Below, one piece after another: positions 1 to 6,502 of a stretch of 7,797 bases of DNA (its first letter is position 1; each line of letters starts with the position of its first letter). The position numbers and the translations under genes were made by a program. The notes beneath the pieces are model-generated. The model worked only from the letters and a program-made list of their open reading frames with translations. It was not told the origin of the DNA and did no database searches. The stretch is from Coriobacteriia bacterium (lineage in GTDB: Bacteria; Actinomycetota; Coriobacteriia; Anaerosomatales; SLCP01), in NCBI GenBank assembly GCA_007125735.1, contig SLCP01000053.1:1-7797 (forward strand). Direction: 5' to 3'.

Positions 1-8
1 GGTTGCAC
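1..8 (-). CDS. 5' tip of an unidentified gene leaving the window on the left
   Basis: Only the start is visible: GTG at 8-6, then CAA and two bases of the next codon. It is called a gene start because a full Shine-Dalgarno sequence, AGGAGG, lies at 22-17 with an 8-nt gap to the GTG, and because a convincing minus-strand promoter (about 77-104) points at it. The leader would be about 60 nt. The product cannot be inferred from two codons. The gene follows dnaE but seems to have its own promoter, which overlaps the area just past the dnaE stop codon. The call rests on the signal context and not on coding sequence, so it is moderate at best. Confidence 0.45.
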
Positions 9-16
9 GGTCGGTT

Positions 17-22
17 CCTCCT
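17..22 (-). promoter_or_regulatory. Shine-Dalgarno site AGGAGG for the left-edge gene
   Basis: The minus strand reads AGGAGG, a perfect match to the anti-Shine-Dalgarno core, 8 nt before GTG. It is the strongest ribosome binding site in the window and is what decides the start of the truncated gene. Confidence 0.6.
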
Positions 23-44
23 GTCGGTGGTGCTGTTCGGGCAG

Positions 45-82
45 TACACTACGCTGGAGTGCTATATCACTGGAGTAGTATA
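45..82. repeat. Inverted repeat over the -10 box of the left-edge promoter (candidate operator)
   Basis: The plus strand reads TACACTAC at 45-52 and GTAGTATA at 75-82, so the arms match at 7 of 8 positions around an axis near 63.5. The right arm covers the -10 hexamer and the centre covers the expected transcription start. Inside, CTGGAGT is directly repeated at 54-60 and 70-76, and GTGCTATATCAC at 59-70 is an imperfect dyad. The position is right for a repressor operator, but no regulator is identified and the operator role is inference. Confidence 0.4.
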
Positions 83-104
83 GCAGGCGCAGCGGCCCGG
101 TCAA
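77..104 (-). promoter_or_regulatory. Sigma-70-type promoter for the left-edge gene
   Basis: On the minus strand, TTGACC (104-99) and TATACT (82-77) are separated by 16 bp. TGC directly precedes the -10, giving an extended -10 (TGCTATACT). The predicted start of transcription is near 70, about 60 nt before the GTG at 8. It is the best promoter match in the window, and it sits 17 bp past the dnaE stop codon inside an AT-richer patch. Downstream expression therefore need not depend on dnaE read-through. Confidence 0.6.
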
Positions 105-120
105 GCGCCGGTCAAGCGCC
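99..120. repeat. Perfect 11-bp tandem duplication carrying the -35 box
   Basis: GGTCAAGCGCC occurs twice back to back, at 99-109 and 110-120. On the minus strand each copy ends in TTGACC. The copy at 104-99 is 16 bp from the -10 and can serve as the -35; the other is 27 bp away and cannot use the same -10. An 11-bp period is about one helical turn, so both copies face the same side of the DNA, as in paired activator or repressor sites. A chance slippage duplication is equally possible. Confidence 0.75.
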
Positions 121-128
121 CCCTCCCC

Positions 129-3100
129 TTACCGCTCGCTGATCGCCGAGGCCCCGAACAACTCGATGAGCTCGGCGTGCAGGCCGGAGGAGGCGGCGTC
201 GACGCCGGAGGGCATCTTGAACGTCTTGACCGCCCCGTTGCAGCGCACTTCCAGGAGCAACGCGTCCCTGCCGGGATACGTCTCCACGATGCGCCGCAGC
301 CGGTCCGCCCGCCCGTTGTGCAGCACCCCCTCATCGGCCTCGACCACGACCGTGCCGGGCGCGCGCGCGAACTCCCGCCCGTCGAACGGCTGGACCTCCT
401 GCACGATGAGCTTCACGCCGCGGTCCGAGTTCTCGACCTTGGCTCGCATGCGCACGACCGAATCAACGGTGACGGTTGCGAGGTTGGCCTCGAGCACCTG
501 CGTGAAGAGCACCGCCTCGGCGAACCCTTCAAGGTCTTCGAGCGTGACAATCGCCATCATCCCGCCGCGCTTGGTGGGCTTGCGGTCGATCGCGGTGATG
601 ATGCCCGCGAACCACCCGTTCGCGCCGTCGCCCGCCTCCTCGAGCTCGCTGAGGCTCATCGTGCGCGAGGAGCGCACGGCGTCGGCGATCTCGCGCAGGG
701 GGTGGTCGGAGACGTAGATGCCGAGCATCTCCTTCTCGAAGGCGAGCAGCATCTTCTTGTCCCACTCGTCGCCGTTGGGCGGCGGGATCTCCTCGGCGAA
801 GCCCGAGCCCTCCTCGGCGGCGAACATGTCGAACATCGACACCTGCCCGGCGGCGGCATCGCGCTGACGCTTGATCGCGGAGTCGACGCAGCCGTCCATC
901 AGCGTCATGAGGTGCTTGCGGGTGTAGCCCGTCGAGTCGAACGCGCCTGCCTTGATGAGCGCCTCGAGCGTCTTCTTGTTCATCGTCGTCATGTCGACCC
1001 GTGCGCAGAAGTCGTGCAGGCTCGCGAAGGGGCCGCCGTCTTCGCGCGCGGCGATGATGCGATCGACCACGCCCTCGCCCACGCCGCGGATGCCGGCGAG
1101 GCCGAACCGGATACCCTCGGGAACGGCGGTGAAGCTCCTGCCCGAGGAGTTCACGTCTGGCGGCAGGACCGTCATGCCGGCGCGGTTGCACTCGGCGACG
1201 TACTTGACGATCCGCTCGGTCTTGCCGGTGTACGACGTGAGGACGGCCGCCATGTACTCCGTGGGGTAGTGCGCCTTGAGGTAGGCGGTCTGCATCGTGA
1301 TGAGCCCGTAGGCCGCCGAGTGGCTCTTGTTGAACGCGTACTCGGCGAACTTCTCGATGTCCTCCCACATGCGCGCGGCGAGCTTAGGATCGTATCCGCG
1401 CTTGTGCGCGCCGTCGATCCAGTCGGCCTTGAGCTCGTCGAGGACGGCCTTGATCTTCTTGCCCATCGCCTTGCGCAGCTTGTCGGCTTTGGCCGCCGTG
1501 AACCCGCACATCTCCATCGAGATGCGCATGACCTGCTCCTGGTAGACGACGGTGCCGTACGTCTCCTCGAGGATCGACTTGAGGCGGTCGTCGTAGTAGG
1601 TGACCTCGGCCTTGCCGTGCTTGCGGTTGACGAAGTCCTTGACCATCCCTGAGCCGAGCGGGCCGGGGCGATAGAGCGCGAGCACGGCGACCATGTCGGC
1701 GAAGGTGGTGGGCTTGAGCTCGCGGAGCAGCTGGCGCATCCCGGGCGACTCGACCTGGAAGACGCCGGCGGTGTCGCCGCGGCGCAGGAGCTCGAAGGTC
1801 GCCTCGTCATCGAGCGGGATGGTGTCAGGATCGATCTCGATGCCGTGGTTCTCGCGGACATTGCGGATCGCGTGCGCGATGACGGTGAGCGTGCGCAGGC
1901 CGAGGAAGTCCATCTTGAGCAGGCCGAGGTCGGCGATGGTGTTGCCCTCGTATTGCGTGACGACCGCGTCACCCCTCGTATCGCGCTTGACCGGCGTGTG
2001 GCAGGAGAGCGGGTCACGGCAGATGACGACACCGGCGGCGTGCACGCCCTCGCCGCGCACGATGCCCTCGAGCGCGCGCGCGGCGTCGATGATGCGCTTG
2101 GTGTCCGGATTGGTCGCATAGTCCTTCTTGAGGTCAGGGTTCTGCGCGAGCGAGGAGTCGATGGTGGCCTCGAGGTCGTCGACGATCATCTTGGAGATGC
2201 GGTCGGGCACGCCGTAGGGGTAGCCGAGGACCCGGCCCGCATCGCGCACCGCGGCGCGCGCCTTCATCGTGCCGAACGTGATGATCTGCGCGACCTTGTC
2301 GTCGCCGTACTTGTCGCGCACGTACTCGATGACCTCGCCGCGGCGCTCGTCGTCGAAGTCGATGTCGATGTCGGGCATCTCGGTGCGCTCGGGGTTCAAG
2401 AACCGCTCGAAGAGCAGGCCGTTCGATATGGGGTCGAGGTTGGTGATGCCGAGCGAGTAGGCGATGATCGAGCCTGCCGCGCTTCCTCGGCCAGGACCGA
2501 CGCCGATACCGCGCTCTTTGGCCCACTTCACGAAGTCGGCCACGATGAGGAAGTACGCCGCGTACCCCTTGGCGTTGATGACCGCGAGCTCGTCGCCGAG
2601 GCGCTCCATCGCCTCGGGGGGGACCGGGTCGCCGTAGCGCCACTTGAGCCCCTCGATGCACTCCGCCTCGAGGAACGACGCCTCCGAGTGACCCTCGGGC
2701 ACGCCGAACACCGGGAAGACGAGCTGGTCGAAGTCGAGTTCGACCTCGCAGCGCTCGGCGATGTCGAGGGTCGATGCGACCGCCTCAGGGTACGACGCCA
2801 TGACCTCGGCCATCTCGTCTGCGGACTTGAGGTAGAACTCCTCGCAGGAGAACTTCATCCGCCCCGGCGTATCGAGCGTCGAGCCGGTGCCGATGCACAG
2901 CAGCAGGTCTTGTGCGGTGGCGTCCTCCTTGGCGACGTAGTGCACGTCGTTGGTGGCCACGAGCGGCAGTCCGAGCTCACCGGCGAGCGCGGCGATCTGC
3001 TCGTTGAGCCCAGCCTGGTTGATGCCGTTGTCCGCGACGATGCCCTGGTCCTGGATCTCGAGGTAGAAGTCGCCCTCAGGGAACAGGCGCGCGTACGTCT

Positions 3101-3569
3101 CCGCCCACTTTCGGGCCTCCTCGGGCTGGCCGAGCTCGATCGACTTGCTCACGATCCCGCTCATGCACGCGCTCGTGCCGATGAGCCCCTCGGCGTGCTG
3201 CTCGAGGAGCTCGAGGTCGACCTGCGGCTTGTAGTAGAACCCGCCCACCGACGCCTCGCTCACGAGCGCCATGAGGTTGCGGTAGCCGGTCTGGTCCTTG
3301 GCGAGCAGCAGGAGGTGGTAGAGGTCGGGCTTGCCCTCGCGCGTGCGGCGCGAGCCGGTGGTGAAGTAGATCTCGCAGCCGATGATCGGCTTGATGCCGG
3401 CTTTGGTGGCGGCACGGTAGAACTCGATCGCGCCGTACATCGCGCCGTGATCGGTGATCGCGAGCGCGGGCATGTTCTGGGCGGCCGCGGTCTCGACGAG
3501 CTTTCCCACGCGCGCCGCGCCGTCGAGGAGCGAATACTCGGAGTGGGTGTGGAGGTGGACGAAGGACAT
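129..3569 (-). CDS. dnaE: DNA polymerase III subunit alpha
   Basis: This is the replicative DNA polymerase (C family), the catalytic subunit of the chromosomal replisome. It has 1146 residues, normal for Gram-positive DnaE1, with no intein. The PHP domain is at about 1-215, with H5/H7, D40-H41, E66, H85, C135 and D208/H210. The palm has GPGRGSAAGS near 358 and the catalytic PDIDIDF motif (D402, D404); the third acid, D554, is in LLKMDFLGL. The finger region follows, then helix-hairpin-helix near 822-842 (GLAGIRGVGEGV), the internal clamp-binding motif QVSMFD at 909-914, and an OB fold at about 986-1062. The start MSFVHLHTHSEYS is the usual N-terminus of the family. ATG lies 4 bp after the yerC-like stop, with only a weak AGG 7 nt upstream, which suggests translational coupling. 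The stop is TAA at 131-129. No terminator hairpin with a T-run follows. Confidence 0.98.
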   Translation of the reverse strand: MSFVHLHTHSEYSLLDGAARVGKLVETAAAQNMPALAITDHGAMYGAIEFYRAATKAGIKPIIGCEIYFTTGSRRTREGKPDLYHLLLLAKDQTGYRNLMALVSEASVGGFYYKPQVDLELLEQHAEGLIGTSACMSGIVSKSIELGQPEEARKWAETYARLFPEGDFYLEIQDQGIVADNGINQAGLNEQIAALAGELGLPLVATNDVHYVAKEDATAQDLLLCIGTGSTLDTPGRMKFSCEEFYLKSADEMAEVMASYPEAVASTLDIAERCEVELDFDQLVFPVFGVPEGHSEASFLEAECIEGLKWRYGDPVPPEAMERLGDELAVINAKGYAAYFLIVADFVKWAKERGIGVGPGRGSAAGSIIAYSLGITNLDPISNGLLFERFLNPERTEMPDIDIDFDDERRGEVIEYVRDKYGDDKVAQIITFGTMKARAAVRDAGRVLGYPYGVPDRISKMIVDDLEATIDSSLAQNPDLKKDYATNPDTKRIIDAARALEGIVRGEGVHAAGVVICRDPLSCHTPVKRDTRGDAVVTQYEGNTIADLGLLKMDFLGLRTLTVIAHAIRNVRENHGIEIDPDTIPLDDEATFELLRRGDTAGVFQVESPGMRQLLRELKPTTFADMVAVLALYRPGPLGSGMVKDFVNRKHGKAEVTYYDDRLKSILEETYGTVVYQEQVMRISMEMCGFTAAKADKLRKAMGKKIKAVLDELKADWIDGAHKRGYDPKLAARMWEDIEKFAEYAFNKSHSAAYGLITMQTAYLKAHYPTEYMAAVLTSYTGKTERIVKYVAECNRAGMTVLPPDVNSSGRSFTAVPEGIRFGLAGIRGVGEGVVDRIIAAREDGGPFASLHDFCARVDMTTMNKKTLEALIKAGAFDSTGYTRKHLMTLMDGCVDSAIKRQRDAAAGQVSMFDMFAAEEGSGFAEEIPPPNGDEWDKKMLLAFEKEMLGIYVSDHPLREIADAVRSSRTMSLSELEEAGDGANGWFAGIITAIDRKPTKRGGMMAIVTLEDLEGFAEAVLFTQVLEANLATVTVDSVVRMRAKVENSDRGVKLIVQEVQPFDGREFARAPGTVVVEADEGVLHNGRADRLRRIVETYPGRDALLLEVRCNGAVKTFKMPSGVDAASSGLHAELIELFGASAISER

Positions 3570-3573
3570 CGCG

Positions 3574-3876
3574 CTACCTGCCCTCGCCGCTGTCGAGGCG
3601 GCCGAGCACCGTGCGGTAGCCGTCCGCGCCGTAGTTGAGCGCCTTGCTCACGCGGCTGATGGTGGTGGCCGAGGCGCCCGTGAGCTCGCGGATCTGCGCG
3701 TAGTGCTCGCCCGACGCGAGCAGCCGCGCCACGTGGAGTCGCTGAGCCATGTCGCGGATCTCCTTGATGGTGCAGAGGTCCTGGAGGAGCGCGTAGGCCT
3801 CCTCGGGGTCTTCGAGCACGAGCAGGGCCCGCAACAACTCGTCTACCTCGGGCGTTCTCAAGCGGTCCTCGGGCAT
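3574..3876 (-). CDS. yerC: YerC/YecD-family TrpR-like DNA-binding protein
   Basis: This is a small helical protein (100 residues from the chosen start) of the TrpR-like superfamily, matching the YerC/YecD type. The segment CTIKEIRDMAQRL leads into the helix-turn-helix, with recognition helix around TGASATTISRVSKALNYG, followed by DGYRTVL; these are hallmark family stretches. YerC proteins are presumed transcription regulators of unknown ligand and target, and I see no tryptophan-repressor function specifically. The start is uncertain. ATG at 3876 gives the family's usual length and has GGGGGAG 12 nt upstream. In-frame ATG at 3897 and TTG at 3912 would add 7 or 12 residues but lack a clear Shine-Dalgarno site. 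The gene precedes dnaE by 4 bp, so the two are almost certainly one operon, probably driven by the extended -10 at 3925-3933. Confidence 0.9.
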   Translation of the reverse strand: MPEDRLRTPEVDELLRALLVLEDPEEAYALLQDLCTIKEIRDMAQRLHVARLLASGEHYAQIRELTGASATTISRVSKALNYGADGYRTVLGRLDSGEGR

Positions 3877-3924
3877 GGCGTCGGGATGCTCCCCCATCGG
3901 CGGCGAACACAAGATGATGTGGTC

Positions 3925-3933
3925 AGCATAGCA
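3925..3933 (-). promoter_or_regulatory. Extended -10 promoter for the yerC-like gene and dnaE
   Basis: The minus strand reads TGCTATGCT: a TGn extension plus TATGCT. No good -35 box is seen 16-18 bp upstream, which is common for extended -10 promoters. Transcription would start near 3918, giving a leader of about 40 nt to the ATG at 3876. It is the only promoter-like sequence I find in the 168-bp gap between the FAH-family gene and the yerC-like gene. The element resembles the TGCTATACT of the left-edge promoter. Confidence 0.45.
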
Positions 3934-3975
3934 CGCAACGCCGACATTTGGGGCCTGTGGATAGCCGAACGGCTG

Positions 3976-4016
3976 TTCGAGCGCGACGGGCGGCGGGGCT
4001 TCGAGCGCACGGGCGG
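3976..4016. repeat. Imperfect tandem repeat in the gap after the FAH-family gene
   Basis: TTCGAGCGCGACGGGCGG (3976-3993) recurs as TTCGAGCGCACGGGCGG (4000-4016), differing by one inserted base, with a 24-bp period. It lies in the 168-bp intergenic gap 3877-4044. Left of it, CGAAC-GGCT-GTTCG (3966-3979) could form a small hairpin but has no T-run, so I do not call a terminator. The repeat has no assigned function. Confidence 0.6.
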
Positions 4017-4044
4017 TGACGGCTGGATGGCAGCAGCGGCCGCC

Positions 4045-4794
4045 TCAGGCAACGCGGTTGACGAGCGACCCGATCCCCTCGATGCGGATCTCGACCGTGT
4101 CGCCGGGCGTAAGCGGCCCGATCCCCGACGGCGTCCCGGTCAAGATCACGTCCCCCGGCACGAGCGTCATCACGTTGCTCACGAAGCTCACGACCTCGTA
4201 GACGTCGAAGATCATGTCGGACGTCCGCGCCGACTGGCGCCGCTTGCCGTTGACGTACGCCTCCACGAGCAGGTCGCTCGGGTCGACGTCGGTCTCGACC
4301 CACGGCCCGAGCGGGCAGAACCCGTCGAAACTCTTGGCGCGCGTCCACTGGCCGTCTTTGCGCTGCAGGTCGCGCGCGGTGATGTCGTTGGCGCAGATGT
4401 AGCCGAGGATGTTCTCGCGCGCCTGCTCAGGGCTCGCGTTGTGCGTCCGCCTGCCGATGACCACGCCGAGCTCCGCCTCGTAGTCGACGCGTCCTATCCC
4501 CGAGGGAATGCGGATCGCGCTCTCGGGACCGGCGGTGGCGGTGGGCGGCTTCATGAAGAGCACGGGCTCCTCGGGAAGCGACCGGCCGAGCTCGAGCGCG
4601 TGCCCCCGGTAGTTGAGCCCGACGCACACGATCTTGGTGGGCACCACCGGCGCGAGGAGTTGCGCCTCTGCCAGATCGAGGGTGCCCTCGGGCTCCCACT
4701 GCGCGAACGGCTCATCGGAGATGAGCGTCACCGTGGTCTCGTCGGCGAGCCCGTATCGGCAGTCCTCATCGGCGAGTAATCGCACGACCCGCAT
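4045..4794 (-). CDS. Fumarylacetoacetate hydrolase (FAH) family protein
   Basis: This is a 249-residue metal-dependent enzyme of the FAH superfamily (FAHD1/HpcE-like). Members hydrolyse or decarboxylate acylpyruvates and oxaloacetate, or isomerise 2-oxo acids; the substrate here is not determined. A short N-terminal domain (1-50) resembles the one often found before FAH in bacterial homologues. The catalytic domain shows KIVCVGLNYRGHA (54-66), the metal ligands E106 and E108 in YEAELG, D137 in ANDITARDLQ, K154 and FDG (156-158), and TGTPSGIG (219-226) near the end. The start at 4794 is chosen because AAGGAG lies 6 nt upstream and homologues begin MRVVRL-like. An in-frame ATG at 4845 lies inside cimA's last codons and has no Shine-Dalgarno site. 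The gene lies 40 bp after cimA and is probably cotranscribed with it. A link to branched-chain or 2-oxo-acid metabolism is inference from that position. Confidence 0.93.
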   Translation of the reverse strand: MRVVRLLADEDCRYGLADETTVTLISDEPFAQWEPEGTLDLAEAQLLAPVVPTKIVCVGLNYRGHALELGRSLPEEPVLFMKPPTATAGPESAIRIPSGIGRVDYEAELGVVIGRRTHNASPEQARENILGYICANDITARDLQRKDGQWTRAKSFDGFCPLGPWVETDVDPSDLLVEAYVNGKRRQSARTSDMIFDVYEVVSFVSNVMTLVPGDVILTGTPSGIGPLTPGDTVEIRIEGIGSLVNRVA

Positions 4795-4800
4795 GCCGCG

Positions 4801-4806
4801 CTCCTT
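4801..4806 (-). promoter_or_regulatory. Shine-Dalgarno site that fixes the FAH-family start
   Basis: AAGGAG on the minus strand, 6 nt before ATG at 4794, supports this start over the upstream in-frame ATG at 4845. Confidence 0.7.
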
Positions 4807-4834
4807 GATCCACTCGACGGGATCGTCTCGCCTG

Positions 4835-6418
4835 CTACCTTCCATGGGGTACGTCGGTTTCCTGCCGAGGATGCGCGAGGCCGTACTCGATCGAGTCGAC
4901 GAGCGCTTCCCACGACGCCTCGATGATGTTCTCCGAGACGCCCACCGTGCCCCAGCTCTTCTCGCCGTCGGCGGTGTCGATGAGGACGCGGGTGACCGCA
5001 CCGGTGCCCTTCTTCTCGTCGAGTACGCGCACCTTGAAGTCGGTGAGCTCGAACTCCTCGAGCGTGGGATAGTAGCGGCCGATCGCCATGCGCAGCGCCT
5101 TGTCGAGGGCGTTGACGGGGCCGTTGCCCTCGGCGGTCGCGATGTAGCGGTGCCCGGCGACGTGGAGCTTGATGGTCGCCTCGGTCATGACGCGCCCGTC
5201 CTCGCGCTTCTCCATGATGCACCGGAACGACTCGAGGGTGAACGACGGCTCGTAGGAGCCGAGGCGGCGCTGGAGCATGATCTCAAGGCTTGCGTCGGCG
5301 GTCTCGAACGAGTAGCCGCGGTGCTCGAGCTCCTTGATGCTGTCGAGCACGGCGCCCACGGTCTGCTGGTCGCCGGAGAGATCGATACCGAGCTCGGCGG
5401 CTTTCATCGTGAGCGACGCGCGGCCGGCCAGTTCGCTCACGACCACGCGCGCGAGGTTGCCCACCGCGGCCGGATCGATGTGCTCGTAGGCCTCGGGCAG
5501 GCGCGCCGCCGCGCTCGCGTGTACGCCGCCCTTGTGCGCGAACGCGCTCGCACCCACGTAGGGCTGGTGCGGGTCGGGCGCGATGTTGCCGGTCTCGGCG
5601 ATGAAGTGCGCTACCTCGGTGAGCAGCCTGAGGCGGTCGCGCGAGATGCACTCCCGGTCCATCTTGAGCACGAGCGAGGGGATGATGACGAGGAGGTCGG
5701 CGTTGCCGGCGCGCTCCCCGTAGCCGTTCGCGGTCCCCTGCACGTGCGTGCAGCCGGCCTCGACCGCCACGAGCGAGTTGGCGACCGCACAACCCGCGTC
5801 GTTGTGCGCATGTATGCCGAGAGGGACGTCGACCTCGAGTGAGACCACACCGGTGGAGCGCATCACCTCATGCGGCATCGTGCCGCCGTTGGTGTCGCAG
5901 AGCACGACCGCGTCGGCGCCTGCGTCGGCCGCCGCGCGCACGACCTCGATCGCGTAGCCGGCGTTGTTGGCGAAGCCGTCGAAGAAGTGCTCGGCGTCGA
6001 AGAACACGGTGCGGCCCGCGGCCTTCAGGTAGGCGACCGAGTCGCGCACCATGCGCACGTTCTCTTCGAGCGTGGTGTGGAGCGCCTCGGTGACGTGGAG
6101 GTCCCACGCCTTGCCAAAGATGCAGAGTGCCTCGCACCCCGTCTCGAGGAGCGCGGCGAGACCCGCGTCGTCTGCGGCCGCGGTGTCCTTGCGGCACGTC
6201 GAGCCGAACGCCGTCACGACCGCCGTCTCGAGCTCGAGCTCGTGCACGCGCTCGAAGAACTCGCTGTCCTTGGGGTTCGAGCCGGGGAATCCGCCCTCGA
6301 CGTAGTGCACGCCGAGGTCGTCGAGCTTCTGGACGACGCGCAGCTTGTCCTCGACGGAGAGCGAGAGCCCTTCCCGCTGCGTGCCGTCGCGCAAGGTCGT
6401 GTCGTAGAGGGTGATCAT
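4835..6418 (-). CDS. cimA: (R)-citramalate synthase
   Basis: The enzyme condenses pyruvate with acetyl-CoA to (R)-citramalate, the first step of the threonine-independent route to 2-oxobutyrate and isoleucine, in the cytoplasm. It has 527 residues, the length of the long CimA type. It belongs to the DRE-TIM (HMGL-like) family. DTTLRDGTQ at 6-14 holds R10 and the metal ligand D11, GGFPGSNPKD lies at 42-51, and metal ligands H203 and H205 are in GIHAHND. NGYGERAGNADL (231-242) and FAHKGGVH (293-300) are further family motifs. A C-terminal LeuA-type regulatory domain follows at about 390-520, where isoleucine feedback normally acts. HAHND and the GGFPGSNPKD segment favour CimA over isopropylmalate or homocitrate synthase. 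The start at 6418 gives MITLYDTTLRDG and has AAGGGG 8 nt upstream; the in-frame ATG at 6484 lies upstream of the likely -10 box. The FAH-family gene follows after 40 bp. Confidence 0.95.
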   Translation of the reverse strand: MITLYDTTLRDGTQREGLSLSVEDKLRVVQKLDDLGVHYVEGGFPGSNPKDSEFFERVHELELETAVVTAFGSTCRKDTAAADDAGLAALLETGCEALCIFGKAWDLHVTEALHTTLEENVRMVRDSVAYLKAAGRTVFFDAEHFFDGFANNAGYAIEVVRAAADAGADAVVLCDTNGGTMPHEVMRSTGVVSLEVDVPLGIHAHNDAGCAVANSLVAVEAGCTHVQGTANGYGERAGNADLLVIIPSLVLKMDRECISRDRLRLLTEVAHFIAETGNIAPDPHQPYVGASAFAHKGGVHASAAARLPEAYEHIDPAAVGNLARVVVSELAGRASLTMKAAELGIDLSGDQQTVGAVLDSIKELEHRGYSFETADASLEIMLQRRLGSYEPSFTLESFRCIMEKREDGRVMTEATIKLHVAGHRYIATAEGNGPVNALDKALRMAIGRYYPTLEEFELTDFKVRVLDEKKGTGAVTRVLIDTADGEKSWGTVGVSENIIEASWEALVDSIEYGLAHPRQETDVPHGR

Positions 6419-6426
6419 CGGTGCCG

Positions 6427-6432
6427 CCCCTT
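6427..6432 (-). promoter_or_regulatory. cimA: Shine-Dalgarno-like site of cimA
   Basis: AAGGGG on the minus strand lies 8 nt before ATG at 6418. It supports this start over in-frame ATGs further right at 6484 and 6454. Confidence 0.5.
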
Positions 6433-6444
6433 CATACAAATGCC

Positions 6445-6462
6445 GGGCTCCCATTCTAGCCC
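6445..6462 (-). promoter_or_regulatory. Candidate cimA -10 box inside an inverted repeat
   Basis: TAGAAT lies at 6458-6453 on the minus strand, so transcription would begin near 6446, about 28 nt before cimA. The box sits within GGGCT-N8-AGCCC (6445-6449 and 6458-6462), a 5-bp inverted repeat that could be a protein site or a short RNA stem. No acceptable -35 is visible. The 84-bp gap between the MNT gene and cimA is too short for a T-box or peptide leader, and I see neither. Confidence 0.35.
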
Positions 6463-6502
6463 ACTCGAAGCCGCTGCTCGGCAAATCGGACGAACCGGCG
6501 GG

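Noticed and set aside
177..1652. Long open frame on the plus strand opposite dnaE (also 1845-3638)
   Set aside because: Antisense shadow of a GC-rich gene. The translations are low-complexity, rich in Arg, Val, Leu, Asp and Glu without a recognisable domain, and the minus strand codes for a full, well-matched DnaE.
3877..3912. TTG (3912) or ATG (3897) as start of the yerC-like gene
   Set aside because: Not excluded, but both lack a Shine-Dalgarno site and add residues not typical of the family; ATG at 3876 has GGGGGAG upstream, although at a long 12-nt spacing.
3963..3979. Small hairpin (AGCCG/CGGCT and CGAAC/GTTCG) after the FAH-family gene as a terminator
   Set aside because: The stem is only 5 bp and no T-run follows on the minus strand.
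4795..5001. N-terminal extension of the FAH-family protein
   Set aside because: The extra residues up to 5001 are Arg/Ser-rich out-of-frame translation of the cimA 3' end; the ribosome binding site supports the start at 4794.
6419..6484. 22-residue N-terminal extension of CimA
   Set aside because: It would start upstream of the likely -10 box, and homologues begin right before DTTLRDG; AAGGGG supports ATG at 6418.
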